Source: Eubacteriales Family XIII. Incertae Sedis bacterium | GTDB lineage: Bacteria; Bacillota; Clostridia; Peptostreptococcales; Anaerovoracaceae | Reading direction: 5' to 3' | Length of the DNA stretch: 6,242 nucleotides | Assembly: GCA_031257215.1 (NCBI GenBank) | Contig: JAIRPC010000017.1 | Coordinates: 1 to 6,242 of the forward strand | Part shown: piece by piece, positions 1 to 5,949 of the stretch | Position numbering within the stretch: the stretch's first letter is position 1 | Layout of the letters: each line of letters begins with the position of its first letter | Program-made: the position numbers and the translations under genes | Notes under the pieces: model-generated | What the model was told of the DNA's origin: nothing | What the model saw: only the letters and a program-made list of their open reading frames with translations | Database searches by the model: none

Positions 1-699
1 TATTTCACGCCCGTCTGCGAGGTCGATATCTGCGGCCACGCCACGATAGCGGCGTTCCACACGCTTGCCGAGGTGGGGCTGATACCGAATGGCGGCAGGT
101 ACGCGAATCGCACCTGCGCGGGCGAGCTGAACATAGACATAGACGGCGGCACGGTATGGATGGATATGGCCGAGCCGAAAGCTCTGCGCACGATAACCAG
201 CGCGGGCGAGCTTCTGGATATATATTCGATCATGGGGCCGGTACCGCGCCCTAGCATGGCGGGGCTGTACCCTGAGATAATATCCACAGGGCTTCCCGAC
301 ATCATACTGCCCGTAGCGTCGCGTAACAGGCTGAACGCGCTTGCGCCCGACTTCCATGCGCTTGCGAAGCTGTCTGAGCAAAACGGCGTCACGGGCGTCC
401 ACGCGTTTTGTGTGGACGCGGATGAGCCCGACACTTTCCATTGCCGCAACTTCGCGCCGCTCTATGGCATTGACGAGGAAGCCGCCACGGGCACGGCGAA
501 CGGCGCGCTCACATACTACCTATACAAGCACGGCCTTGTCATGGCGGACATGGCGAACACCTTCGTGCAGGGCGAAGCGATGGGGCGCGCGTCGCGCGTG
601 CTGACGCGCTTGACGCGCCACGCAGCGGAGGGTGGCGGAGTGAGTGTCAGGGTAGGCGGCAGCGCCGTTATTCTGGCTGGCGGCGAGCTGAGAATTTAG
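1..699 (+). CDS. PhzF-family isomerase/epimerase-like protein, 5'-truncated
   Basis: The reading frame is open from base 1 and ends with TAG, giving 232 residues; the start lies upstream of the window. It reads as the PhzF (phenazine biosynthesis-like) family, which shares the DapF/proline-racemase fold and is usually 260-300 residues, so roughly 40-60 N-terminal residues are missing. Visible family landmarks are CEVDICGHAT (residues 6-15, with the conserved Gly-His), FAPLYGIDEEAATGTANGAL (about 151-170), and QGEAMGRAS (about 190-198), matching the C-terminal QGxxxGRxS motif. The usual EDPxTGSA signature reads EEAATGTA here, so the conserved Asp is Glu and the Ser is Thr. The family's catalytic Glu near residue 45 would lie in the missing part. 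Family membership is well supported, but the substrate is unknown. Most members outside phenazine clusters are uncharacterised, and nothing here suggests phenazine synthesis. A GTG at 73 could be mistaken for a start but would remove the CGHAT motif. Confidence 0.9.
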   Translation, partial: YFTPVCEVDICGHATIAAFHTLAEVGLIPNGGRYANRTCAGELNIDIDGGTVWMDMAEPKALRTITSAGELLDIYSIMGPVPRPSMAGLYPEIISTGLPDIILPVASRNRLNALAPDFHALAKLSEQNGVTGVHAFCVDADEPDTFHCRNFAPLYGIDEEAATGTANGALTYYLYKHGLVMADMANTFVQGEAMGRASRVLTRLTRHAAEGGGVSVRVGGSAVILAGGELRI

Positions 700-809
700 C
701 CTAGCTATGCGAAAAGCCGCATTGAGAAAGCTGACATCGGTTTCGCACTGTTATCCTTTTGATGTATGAGTCTATAAGTTTTTGAGTAACGCGATTAACG
801 CGATAACGC

Positions 810-847
810 AAAAAAAGACGGCGCCAGCAGTTTCGGCGCCGTCTTTT
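810..847. terminator. Bidirectional intrinsic terminator between phzF-like gene and gdhA
   Basis: A perfect 13-bp inverted repeat pairs 813-825 with 835-847 around a 9-base loop, with a GACGGCGCC core. Read on the minus strand, the GC-rich stem is followed by seven U residues (A810-A816 on the plus strand), making a strong terminator 26 bases beyond the gdhA stop. Read on the plus strand it ends in four U residues, so it can also stop the PhzF-family gene, though probably less efficiently. Its position between two converging genes supports a shared role. Confidence 0.9.
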
Positions 848-872
848 CGATTCTTTGTGTTGCTAGGTATGC

Positions 873-2210
873 TTACACAATACCCTGGTCGATCATTGCG
901 GAGGCCACCTTCTTGAAGCCCGCGATGTTCGCGCCCGCGATGTAGTTGCCTTCCAGGCCGTACTCACGCGCAGCGTCGTCGATGGAGTGGAAGATGTTGA
1001 CCATCATCTTGTTCAGCTGAGAATCGACTTCCTCGAACGTCCATGAGAGGCGCTCTGAGTTCTGCGACATTTCGAGAGCCGAAACGCCTACGCCGCCCGC
1101 GTTCGCCGCCTTGCCGGGGAAGAACGCGATCTTGTTCTCGACGAAGTAGTCCGCCGCGTCCTGGGTCGAAGGCATGTTCGCGCCTTCGCCGACGACCTTG
1201 CAGCCGTTCTTCACGAGGGTCTTCGCGTTTTCGAGATCCAGCTCGTTCTGCGTCGCGCAGGGAAGGGCGATGTCCGCGGGGATGTCCCACACGCTGCCGT
1301 TGCCGACTTCCTTGTATACCGCGTCGCTGTGCTTCTTGCCGTAGTCGGAGAGCCTGCCGCGCTGTACGAGCTTGATCTCCTTGATGTCGTCGAGGTTGAT
1401 GCCAGCCTCATGATAGACATAGCCGGTGGAATCCGTCATGGACACGACCGTGCCGCCGAGCTGCTGCACTTTCTGCGTCGCGAAGATCGCCACGTTGCCG
1501 CTGCCCGAAACCGCGACCTTCTTGCCCTTGAAGCTGTCGCCGATGGATTTCAGGTATTCCTCGACCGTGTAGACAAGGCCGTAGCCCGTCGCTTCCGTGC
1601 GCGCGAGGCTGCCGCCCCATTCGAGGCCCTTGCCCGTCAGCACGCCTGTGAACTCGTTCTTGATCCTCTTGTACTGTCCGTACATGAACCCGATCTCGCG
1701 GCCGCCCACGCCGATGTCGCCGGCCGGTACGTCCGTGTTCGGCCCGATGTGGCGCGAAAGCTCGGTCATGAAGGACTGGCAGAAGCGCATGACTTCAAAA
1801 TCGCTCTTGCCCTTCGGGTCGAAGTCTGAACCGCCCTTGCCGCCGCCGATGGGCAGGCCAGTCAGGCTGTTCTTGAAAATCTGCTCAAAACCGAGGAACT
1901 TGATGATGGAGAGGTTGACGGTGGGGTGGAAGCGAAGACCGCCTTTGTATGGCCCTATTGCCGAGTTGAACTCTACGCGATAGCCCCTGTTGACCTGCAC
2001 CTTGCCGCTGTCGTCGATCCACGGGACGCGGAACTGCACGATGCGCTCAGGCTCGACGATCCTTTCGAGAAGCGCCACGTCCTCATACTTCTTGTCGTTG
2101 TCCACGACAACACGAAGCGATTCGAGCACCTCTTTTGCCGCCTGCAAAAACTCCGGCTGGTCACCATTCTTCTTTTCGATATCCGCTATGATTTTGTCAA
2201 CATAACTCAT
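873..2210 (-). CDS. gdhA: NADP-specific glutamate dehydrogenase
   Basis: This gene encodes a cytoplasmic enzyme that interconverts 2-oxoglutarate plus ammonia and glutamate, probably as a homohexamer. The 445-residue length fits the roughly 450-residue bacterial hexameric class. Numbered from the chosen start, the landmarks are GPYKGGLRFHP (K89, glutamate binding), IFKNS (K113), the GLFV signature LPIGGGKGGSDFDP (catalytic K125), VPAGDIGVG (catalytic D165), the Rossmann loop SGSGNVA (235-241), and GGVGVSALEMSQNSERLSW (372-390). K89, K113, K125 and D165 match the numbering I recall for the Clostridium symbiosum enzyme. The segment after the second Rossmann strand reads TDSTG, like the SDS of the NADP-dependent E. 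coli enzyme, so NADP is inferred. The ATG at 2210 is chosen because GGAGGT precedes it by six bases and the numbering fits; an upstream in-frame TTG at 2255 would add 15 residues. The gene has its own promoter and terminator, so it is probably monocistronic. Confidence 0.97.
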   Translation of the reverse strand: MSYVDKIIADIEKKNGDQPEFLQAAKEVLESLRVVVDNDKKYEDVALLERIVEPERIVQFRVPWIDDSGKVQVNRGYRVEFNSAIGPYKGGLRFHPTVNLSIIKFLGFEQIFKNSLTGLPIGGGKGGSDFDPKGKSDFEVMRFCQSFMTELSRHIGPNTDVPAGDIGVGGREIGFMYGQYKRIKNEFTGVLTGKGLEWGGSLARTEATGYGLVYTVEEYLKSIGDSFKGKKVAVSGSGNVAIFATQKVQQLGGTVVSMTDSTGYVYHEAGINLDDIKEIKLVQRGRLSDYGKKHSDAVYKEVGNGSVWDIPADIALPCATQNELDLENAKTLVKNGCKVVGEGANMPSTQDAADYFVENKIAFFPGKAANAGGVGVSALEMSQNSERLSWTFEEVDSQLNKMMVNIFHSIDDAAREYGLEGNYIAGANIAGFKKVASAMIDQGIV

Positions 2211-2216
2211 TCTTTT

Positions 2217-2222
2217 ACCTCC
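2217..2222 (-). promoter_or_regulatory. Ribosome binding site for gdhA
   Basis: GGAGGT lies on the minus strand, six bases before the ATG at 2210. It is near-perfect and sets the start at MSYVDKII rather than at the upstream TTG. In the longer reading this same site would be translated as Gly-Gly. Confidence 0.9.
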
Positions 2223-2252
2223 GAACAATGAATTAATATCTGCTTCCGTCGG

Positions 2253-2264
2253 CAAGACGCCTCC
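2253..2264 (-). promoter_or_regulatory. Possible second in-frame gdhA start (TTG) with its own Shine-Dalgarno
   Basis: On the minus strand GGAGG (2260-2264) is followed after four bases by TTG (2253-2255), in frame with gdhA and 45 bases upstream of the ATG. It would add MPTEADINSLFGGKR to the N-terminus. An in-frame TAG a few codons upstream bounds this extension. The short spacing and TTG codon make it weaker than the ATG start. It may be a minor start or coincidence. Confidence 0.3.
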
Positions 2265-2279
2265 GGCTTGTAACTATTT

Positions 2280-2298
2280 GCTTCGGCCTATCCGAAGC
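2280..2298 (-). promoter_or_regulatory. Leader hairpin near the 5' end of gdhA mRNA
   Basis: GCTTCGG and CCGAAGC form a perfect 7-bp stem around a five-base loop. On the minus strand the hairpin begins a few bases after the start site predicted from the -10 at 2312-2317, so it would sit at the 5' end of a leader of about 95 bases. No U-tract follows, so it is not a terminator. A 5'-stabilising hairpin or a protein-binding site are both possible, and neither can be shown here. Confidence 0.45.
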
Positions 2299-2311
2299 AC
2301 CAAACAATCAA

Positions 2312-2340
2312 AGGATATCAGCGCAAGCGAGGCGTGTCAA
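2312..2340 (-). promoter_or_regulatory. Sigma-A-type promoter for gdhA
   Basis: On the minus strand, consensus TTGACA (2340-2335) is followed after 17 bases by TATCCT (2317-2312), which is preceded by TGA and so forms a TGn extended -10. Predicted transcription starts near 2305. The two downstream ATG/TTG starts and the leader hairpin all lie within the resulting mRNA. Confidence 0.75.
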
Positions 2341-2441
2341 CATGTTACGCAATACACGGAATAATCAGAAAAGCCTAAAAAAACAGGCAAGGCTCACAAA
2401 GGCGCGAGCAAATATCCTTAAAATTTCCTATAAGTAAACTA

Positions 2442-2470
2442 TTGACAATTAAAATTATATATGGTACAGT
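2442..2470 (+). promoter_or_regulatory. Sigma-A-type promoter for the surface-protein gene
   Basis: Consensus TTGACA (2442-2447), a 17-base spacer, and TACAGT (2465-2470) preceded by TGG give a TGn extended -10 promoter. The predicted start is near 2477, leaving a leader of about 47 bases. Because an in-frame ATG at 2461 overlaps this promoter, it cannot serve as the start codon for transcripts made here. That supports the start at 2524. Confidence 0.8.
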
Positions 2471-2511
2471 ATGAAACTAACAGTAATAATGATAAATCCA
2501 TAAAGTTAAAG

Positions 2512-2517
2512 AAGGAG
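2512..2517 (+). promoter_or_regulatory. Ribosome binding site for the surface-protein gene
   Basis: AAGGAG sits six bases before ATG 2524. It decides between this start and the in-frame ATG at 2461, which has no such site and lies upstream of the predicted transcription start. Confidence 0.88.
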
Positions 2518-2523
2518 TTACAA

Positions 2524-2697
2524 ATGGATAAAATAACTAAAACAGCGAATATGAATAGAAGAAAAATGAACCGCAGAGCGAGGATAGGGGCGGCGCCTTG
2601 GCGCACCGCTGCGTCCAAGCATCCCCCGAGGCGTGCGAGGATTGCCGCCGCCACTATTATCGTTATCGCACTTATTTTCCCGCAGTCGGCGTTCGCG
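2524..2697 (+). other. Extended Sec signal peptide of the surface protein
   Basis: Residues 1-58 comprise a 40-residue n-region with 13 Lys/Arg and only one acidic residue, a hydrophobic core AAATIIVIALIF (41-52), and an AFA cleavage site before LNSANTEP. A long n-region is known from large Gram-positive surface proteins. The paired arginines lack the other residues of a twin-arginine motif. Confidence 0.8.
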
Positions 2698-5600
2698 CTG
2701 AATTCCGCCAACACCGAGCCAGCCGCAAAAGGCAGGCCGGGGCAGGCCGCGTTCGAGAGCCACAAAGGTTATTACTCCTCGTGGTCGAGCATCGACCATG
2801 CCTTGAAGGTCGGGGCGGACTACGCGCACAAGCCCTTCGGGAAATACACTGACAAAGACGGCAACGAGCACGAGACAGTCTACGGCGCGTTCGGGGATTC
2901 GAGCGCGCAGCAGGACGGGTATGACAAAGCGGTGGAGTACAACAGCACTATCGTGAATGCTGTGCGGGGCTCTACGTCGGCGTCACACTGGGGGTTCAAC
3001 GTGAAGAACGGAAAGGCGGCGGGAAAGTTCGGTGTGACTGCCAAGGGTGCGCACGTATGGAAAACCGGCGAGGCCGAGCCTGTCGCTATCGACATCAAGA
3101 TCACGGTAACGGACTACACCGTGCTAGGCGACCCAGACTACGCGTATATAGCGATTCAGAAAAACCATGCCAGCCCGAATGTGGTGTTGCTCGGCGTCAA
3201 GGAAGCGGAGCTGACCTACGAATATTTTCTGCACGGCACGGACACGCCGTACAGCCTGAAAACGAACCTGACGTACTCCGACGTGGATGACCACCAGTAT
3301 GTAGCGGTCGGCTCGTCGCATGTGCAGGGGATCTACCTCGACCCCAAGACCAAGCTGAACTACGGGCGCACGGGCGGCAAGAATATGTTCTTTGCCGACA
3401 TGGATCCCGTGGATGGAGCGGGCGCGGCCAACGCGGTCGGCTTCGCTTTTTCGAGCGGCGCGGACGGGTTCACGCTCACGTTCGGCAACGACGAGTCCGA
3501 CGGGTTTGTGGACTACGCCTGGTTCGGCAGCTCCGTGTACGGCATGTTCATGCCGGAAATCCCTGACCCATGGAAGGACGTTTCCGACGGCGACGAGGAG
3601 CATGTGGAGAGGAACTGCCTTGCGGACGCAGGCGAAACGTTCACCTATAACATATATCAGGACGTGCCCGGCGGCATCGCGCCGAGCGAGGAGTTTGGCT
3701 CGTTCGTGATGAGGGATCAGATCGATGCCTGCCTTGAAATACTTTCGGTAAGCGTATACAACACGGCGGCGGGCGCGAGATCGCGGAGAGCGCATTGGAC
3801 CGCGGGCGGCGCGGATGGCTCAGGCAGCAATGACTGGTTCGACATATCCGTGTCGGCTGGCAACCTCGTGACCGCGACGGCGAAAGCGTCCGCTCTGGGC
3901 AGCGATAGCTTTTACGGCGGCTCAGGCAGGATCGACACGCGCAAGACGCTCGAAATAGCGGTGAGGTGGAACCCCGCCGTGAACGATGTCGCCCGCGCCG
4001 CGCACGGCCACGCGATCGTGGGCAAGGGTTCTTTGAAGCCCAGCGCGCGCGACGGGTGGAAGGTCATGAACCAGGGGACGGTCTCGATAGACGGCGAGGC
4101 GAAAAACACGGGCGCGGTGGAGACGGACGTATACGTTCCGCACAAGGAGGTTTCGGACAGCAATGAGAGCCTTGTCGCTTCCAACACTCTCGCGAATGCC
4201 GCCGAGCCTTTCTATTACACCGTCTCGCAGTACGTTCCCGCCAAGAGCGCGGAGGACAAAAAATATACGAGCTTCGCATTCGCCGACCAGATCGAAAGCT
4301 GTCTGGAAGTGACGGATGTTAAGGTGTTCCGCGACGGGCTTGGCACGGATGCCAGCGGCAGTTTTGACATAACTAACGCCGGCGGCAATATCCGCGCCGC
4401 CGCCAAGCCTGCCGCACTGCAAAACGCCGCTTTCTACGGACACGAATACACGGTCAAGATAACCGTGCGGCTCAGGCAGGGCGTGGGCGAAGCGACGCTT
4501 CGGGCGCACGGGCATTATGTGGACTCGGACAGGGCGCTACGCTACGCGAACCAGGGGCGGGTCGCGGTCAACGACCGCCCGGATGTCGGCACGGAAACGG
4601 TTTTCACGAAAGCGCCCGTGCCTGATCTGAGGATAGAGAAATCGGTCTCGCCGTACGAGAACCAGGTGGGCGGCACGTTTCGCTACACGGTCAAGGTGAG
4701 CCACACGGCGGCGAGCGCGGGCGACGCGGTTAACGTCAGGGTGTGGGACACGGATTTGCCTAACAGTGTTAGCATTTCGGGCATCACGGTTAGCGGCATC
4801 TCCGCGGCAGGCAAAAGCGTCGTTGCCACAAGGGGCGGTTTCGAGCTGCGGGCCGACGCCTTGAAGCTCTCCGAAACCGCGGTCATAAGCTTTGACGCCT
4901 CCGCGTTCAAGGAACTGAACGGGAAGATAGTCACGAACACGGCGTTCGTGTCCAGCTTTTCCGACACGTCGGGAGACTGGGCCTCGCCAAAGAGTGACGG
5001 CGCGGAGGTGTACATCAACAGCCCGAAGCTGAACGTGGTGAAAACGGCGCAGACGGACGGCGGCGAGATAGGCAAGGGCGACGAGATACATTACAAGGCT
5101 GTCGTCACGAACGTCAACCCAGGCACGTTCATGCGCGACTGCATATTCTTTGATGAGATAACCCAGGCGGGCGTCAGACTGATACCCGGCTCTATCACGG
5201 TCAAAAACTCGGCGAACAGGCTTATCACGAGCCGCTGTGACATCACCGTGTCGGGCAACGCGTTCAGGGTGGAGCCGCTTTCGCCGCTGAATATAGCGTA
5301 TAAGGATATGGCTGTGCCGCCGAAGCAGCTTGGCAGGAATATAGGCTTCCAGTCCGTGGCGGCGGACTACGCGGACCTGCCGCTCGAAAGCAGGGTAACG
5401 GTGGAGTATTCCGTGAACATATCGGATCCAGGCTTAATAAATGGAAGCATAGTGAACACTATGGTCAGCCCGTCGCGCCCGAATACGGACGGCAAGGTGA
5501 TAGAGGACGATCCTGATATACCGTCGGGCGGCGGCGAGGACACGCACGAAACAGCGGTGCATAGGGACGACGAACCCGAACCGCCTGAACCGGACGGCGG

Positions 5601-5859
5601 TACGGGAATCATATTCACGCCGCCTGGCGGATCTGTGACCAATATAGACATATCGGTAACTGCGGCGGCCGTTAACATAGTGACGCCAGCCGCCACAGAC
5701 ATACTGACGCCAGCCGCCGCAAAGGCGAAGAACGAAAAGCGCCTGCCGCAGAGAGCGCCGAAAACAGGCGACGGCTTCAATCCCATAGGGGTAGCGCTGA
5801 TAATGGGCTGCGCGGGAGCGCTGACGCTGGCAATGCTGATCAGGCGCCGCCCGCTGTAA
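2524..5859 (+). CDS. Large cell-wall-anchored surface protein (adhesin/fimbrial isopeptide-type) with APKTG sorting signal
   Basis: This is an 1111-residue secreted protein, probably attached to peptidoglycan by sortase. Residues 1-40 form a long basic n-region (13 Lys/Arg), residues 41-52 a hydrophobic core, and AFA at 56-58 a likely signal peptidase site. Residues about 75-345 form a beta-rich adhesin-like domain of a kind seen at the N-terminus of Bacillota fimbrial-type surface proteins (TVTDYTVLG; TYEYFLHGTDTPYSL; YSDVDDHQYV). Two related domains follow (about 349-535 and 539-697), beginning KDVSD and KEVSD, with DQI-x-CLE in the middle and NQG near the end, resembling fimbrial isopeptide-forming domains. 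Two DUF11-like domains (about 699-831 and 833-985) end in VTNTAFV and IVNTMVS. A Pro/Glu/Ala-rich stalk (about 990-1075) leads to APKTG (1078-1082), a hydrophobic helix and a final RRRPL. No sortase or partner pilin lies in the window, so a stand-alone adhesin is more likely than a pilus operon. Its ligand is unknown. Confidence 0.88.
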   Translation: MDKITKTANMNRRKMNRRARIGAAPWRTAASKHPPRRARIAAATIIVIALIFPQSAFALNSANTEPAAKGRPGQAAFESHKGYYSSWSSIDHALKVGADYAHKPFGKYTDKDGNEHETVYGAFGDSSAQQDGYDKAVEYNSTIVNAVRGSTSASHWGFNVKNGKAAGKFGVTAKGAHVWKTGEAEPVAIDIKITVTDYTVLGDPDYAYIAIQKNHASPNVVLLGVKEAELTYEYFLHGTDTPYSLKTNLTYSDVDDHQYVAVGSSHVQGIYLDPKTKLNYGRTGGKNMFFADMDPVDGAGAANAVGFAFSSGADGFTLTFGNDESDGFVDYAWFGSSVYGMFMPEIPDPWKDVSDGDEEHVERNCLADAGETFTYNIYQDVPGGIAPSEEFGSFVMRDQIDACLEILSVSVYNTAAGARSRRAHWTAGGADGSGSNDWFDISVSAGNLVTATAKASALGSDSFYGGSGRIDTRKTLEIAVRWNPAVNDVARAAHGHAIVGKGSLKPSARDGWKVMNQGTVSIDGEAKNTGAVETDVYVPHKEVSDSNESLVASNTLANAAEPFYYTVSQYVPAKSAEDKKYTSFAFADQIESCLEVTDVKVFRDGLGTDASGSFDITNAGGNIRAAAKPAALQNAAFYGHEYTVKITVRLRQGVGEATLRAHGHYVDSDRALRYANQGRVAVNDRPDVGTETVFTKAPVPDLRIEKSVSPYENQVGGTFRYTVKVSHTAASAGDAVNVRVWDTDLPNSVSISGITVSGISAAGKSVVATRGGFELRADALKLSETAVISFDASAFKELNGKIVTNTAFVSSFSDTSGDWASPKSDGAEVYINSPKLNVVKTAQTDGGEIGKGDEIHYKAVVTNVNPGTFMRDCIFFDEITQAGVRLIPGSITVKNSANRLITSRCDITVSGNAFRVEPLSPLNIAYKDMAVPPKQLGRNIGFQSVAADYADLPLESRVTVEYSVNISDPGLINGSIVNTMVSPSRPNTDGKVIEDDPDIPSGGGEDTHETAVHRDDEPEPPEPDGGTGIIFTPPGGSVTNIDISVTAAAVNIVTPAATDILTPAAAKAKNEKRLPQRAPKTGDGFNPIGVALIMGCAGALTLAMLIRRRPL
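5656..5724 (+). repeat. Degenerate 24-base tandem repeat in the stalk-coding region
   Basis: Three in-frame units encode VTAAAVNI, VTPAATDI and LTPAAAK (residues 1045-1067). Units two and three match at 17 of the 21 bases of the shorter third unit, while unit one is more diverged. It sits just before the wall-sorting signal, where repeat number commonly varies and sets the length of the wall-spanning stalk. Confidence 0.7.
5755..5856 (+). other. Variant sortase sorting signal (APKTG, helix, basic tail)
   Basis: APKTG at residues 1078-1082 is followed by GDGFNP, a hydrophobic stretch IGVALIMGCAGALTLAMLI (about 1088-1106) and RRRPL at the C-terminus. This is the three-part arrangement of a cell-wall sorting signal, but with Ala where the canonical LPxTG has Leu. 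An LPQR just upstream lacks the following TG. Confidence 0.8.
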
Positions 5860-5880
5860 AAACGCGCCTGCCATAATTGT

Positions 5881-5940
5881 GGCCGAATCATGACTCCTTA
5901 AATGTAGAAAGAGGGACATGATTCGGCCTTGCTGTTTTTT
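5881..5940 (+). terminator. Hairpin terminator of the surface-protein gene
   Basis: A perfect 12-bp inverted repeat pairs 5881-5892 (GGCCGAATCATG) with 5917-5928, 22 bases past the stop codon. The 24-base interval can pair further (TCCTT 5895-5899 with AGGGA 5912-5916), leaving a 12-base loop. Six U residues (5935-5940) follow, but six bases separate them from the stem, which is looser than an ideal intrinsic terminator. Confidence 0.7.
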
Positions 5941-5949
5941 GGCTGGATG

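Larger units (their letters stand above)
2211..2523. other. Divergent regulatory spacer between gdhA and the surface-protein gene
   Basis: This 313-base AT-rich stretch contains no gene. It holds the gdhA leader and promoter (about 2211-2340, minus strand), a central stretch of about 100 bases without a recognisable gene or motif (2341-2441), and the surface-protein promoter and leader (2442-2523, plus strand). The central part includes a run of seven A residues near 2377 and an AT-rich block (2411-2441) directly upstream of the plus-strand -35 that could act as an UP element. TTAAAATT occurs twice as a direct repeat (2418-2425 and 2449-2456), 31 bases apart. No riboswitch was recognised. Confidence 0.7.

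Noticed and set aside
73..699. GTG at 73 as the true start of the PhzF-family gene
   Set aside because: The frame is open to the window edge and the preceding residues contain the conserved CGHAT motif, so the gene is truncated by the window, not started there.
707..722. Small hairpin ATGCG-AAAAGC-CGCAT just after the PhzF-family stop
   Set aside because: A 5-bp stem without a U-tract, and a much stronger terminator follows at 810-847.
788..805. Tandem 9-mer AACGCGATT/AACGCGATA next to the terminator
   Set aside because: Two short copies only, with no matching sites elsewhere in the window; too little to call an operator.
1329..2231. Plus-strand frames antisense to gdhA (1329-1829, 1597-1983, 1926-2231)
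   Set aside because: gdhA is certain on the opposite strand. These frames have no family resemblance and follow from its codon bias.
2461..2523. Upstream in-frame ATG at 2461 adding 21 residues to the surface protein
   Set aside because: It lies in and before the -10 of the promoter at 2442-2470, has no ribosome site, and would place a polar, partly acidic stretch before the signal peptide.
2535..2583. Twin-arginine (Tat) export signal suggested by paired Arg residues
   Set aside because: The NRRKM and NRRAR contexts lack the other Tat motif residues and the pairs lie far from the hydrophobic core; Sec export is the simpler reading.
3124..5091. Long open frames on the minus strand inside the surface-protein gene (3124-3795, 3922-4515, 4537-5091)
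   Set aside because: They are antisense to a well-supported gene, Arg/Val/Ala-rich, show no domain motifs, and are typical shadows of GC-rich third codon positions.
2524..5859. Pilus operon (major pilin plus class C sortase)
   Set aside because: The gene is flanked by its own promoter and terminator and by unrelated genes on the opposite strand; no second pilin or sortase is present.
5367..5919. Minus-strand frames of 161-174 residues over the end of the surface-protein gene
   Set aside because: They mirror the stalk and anchor codons, run into the terminator hairpin, and have no recognisable product.
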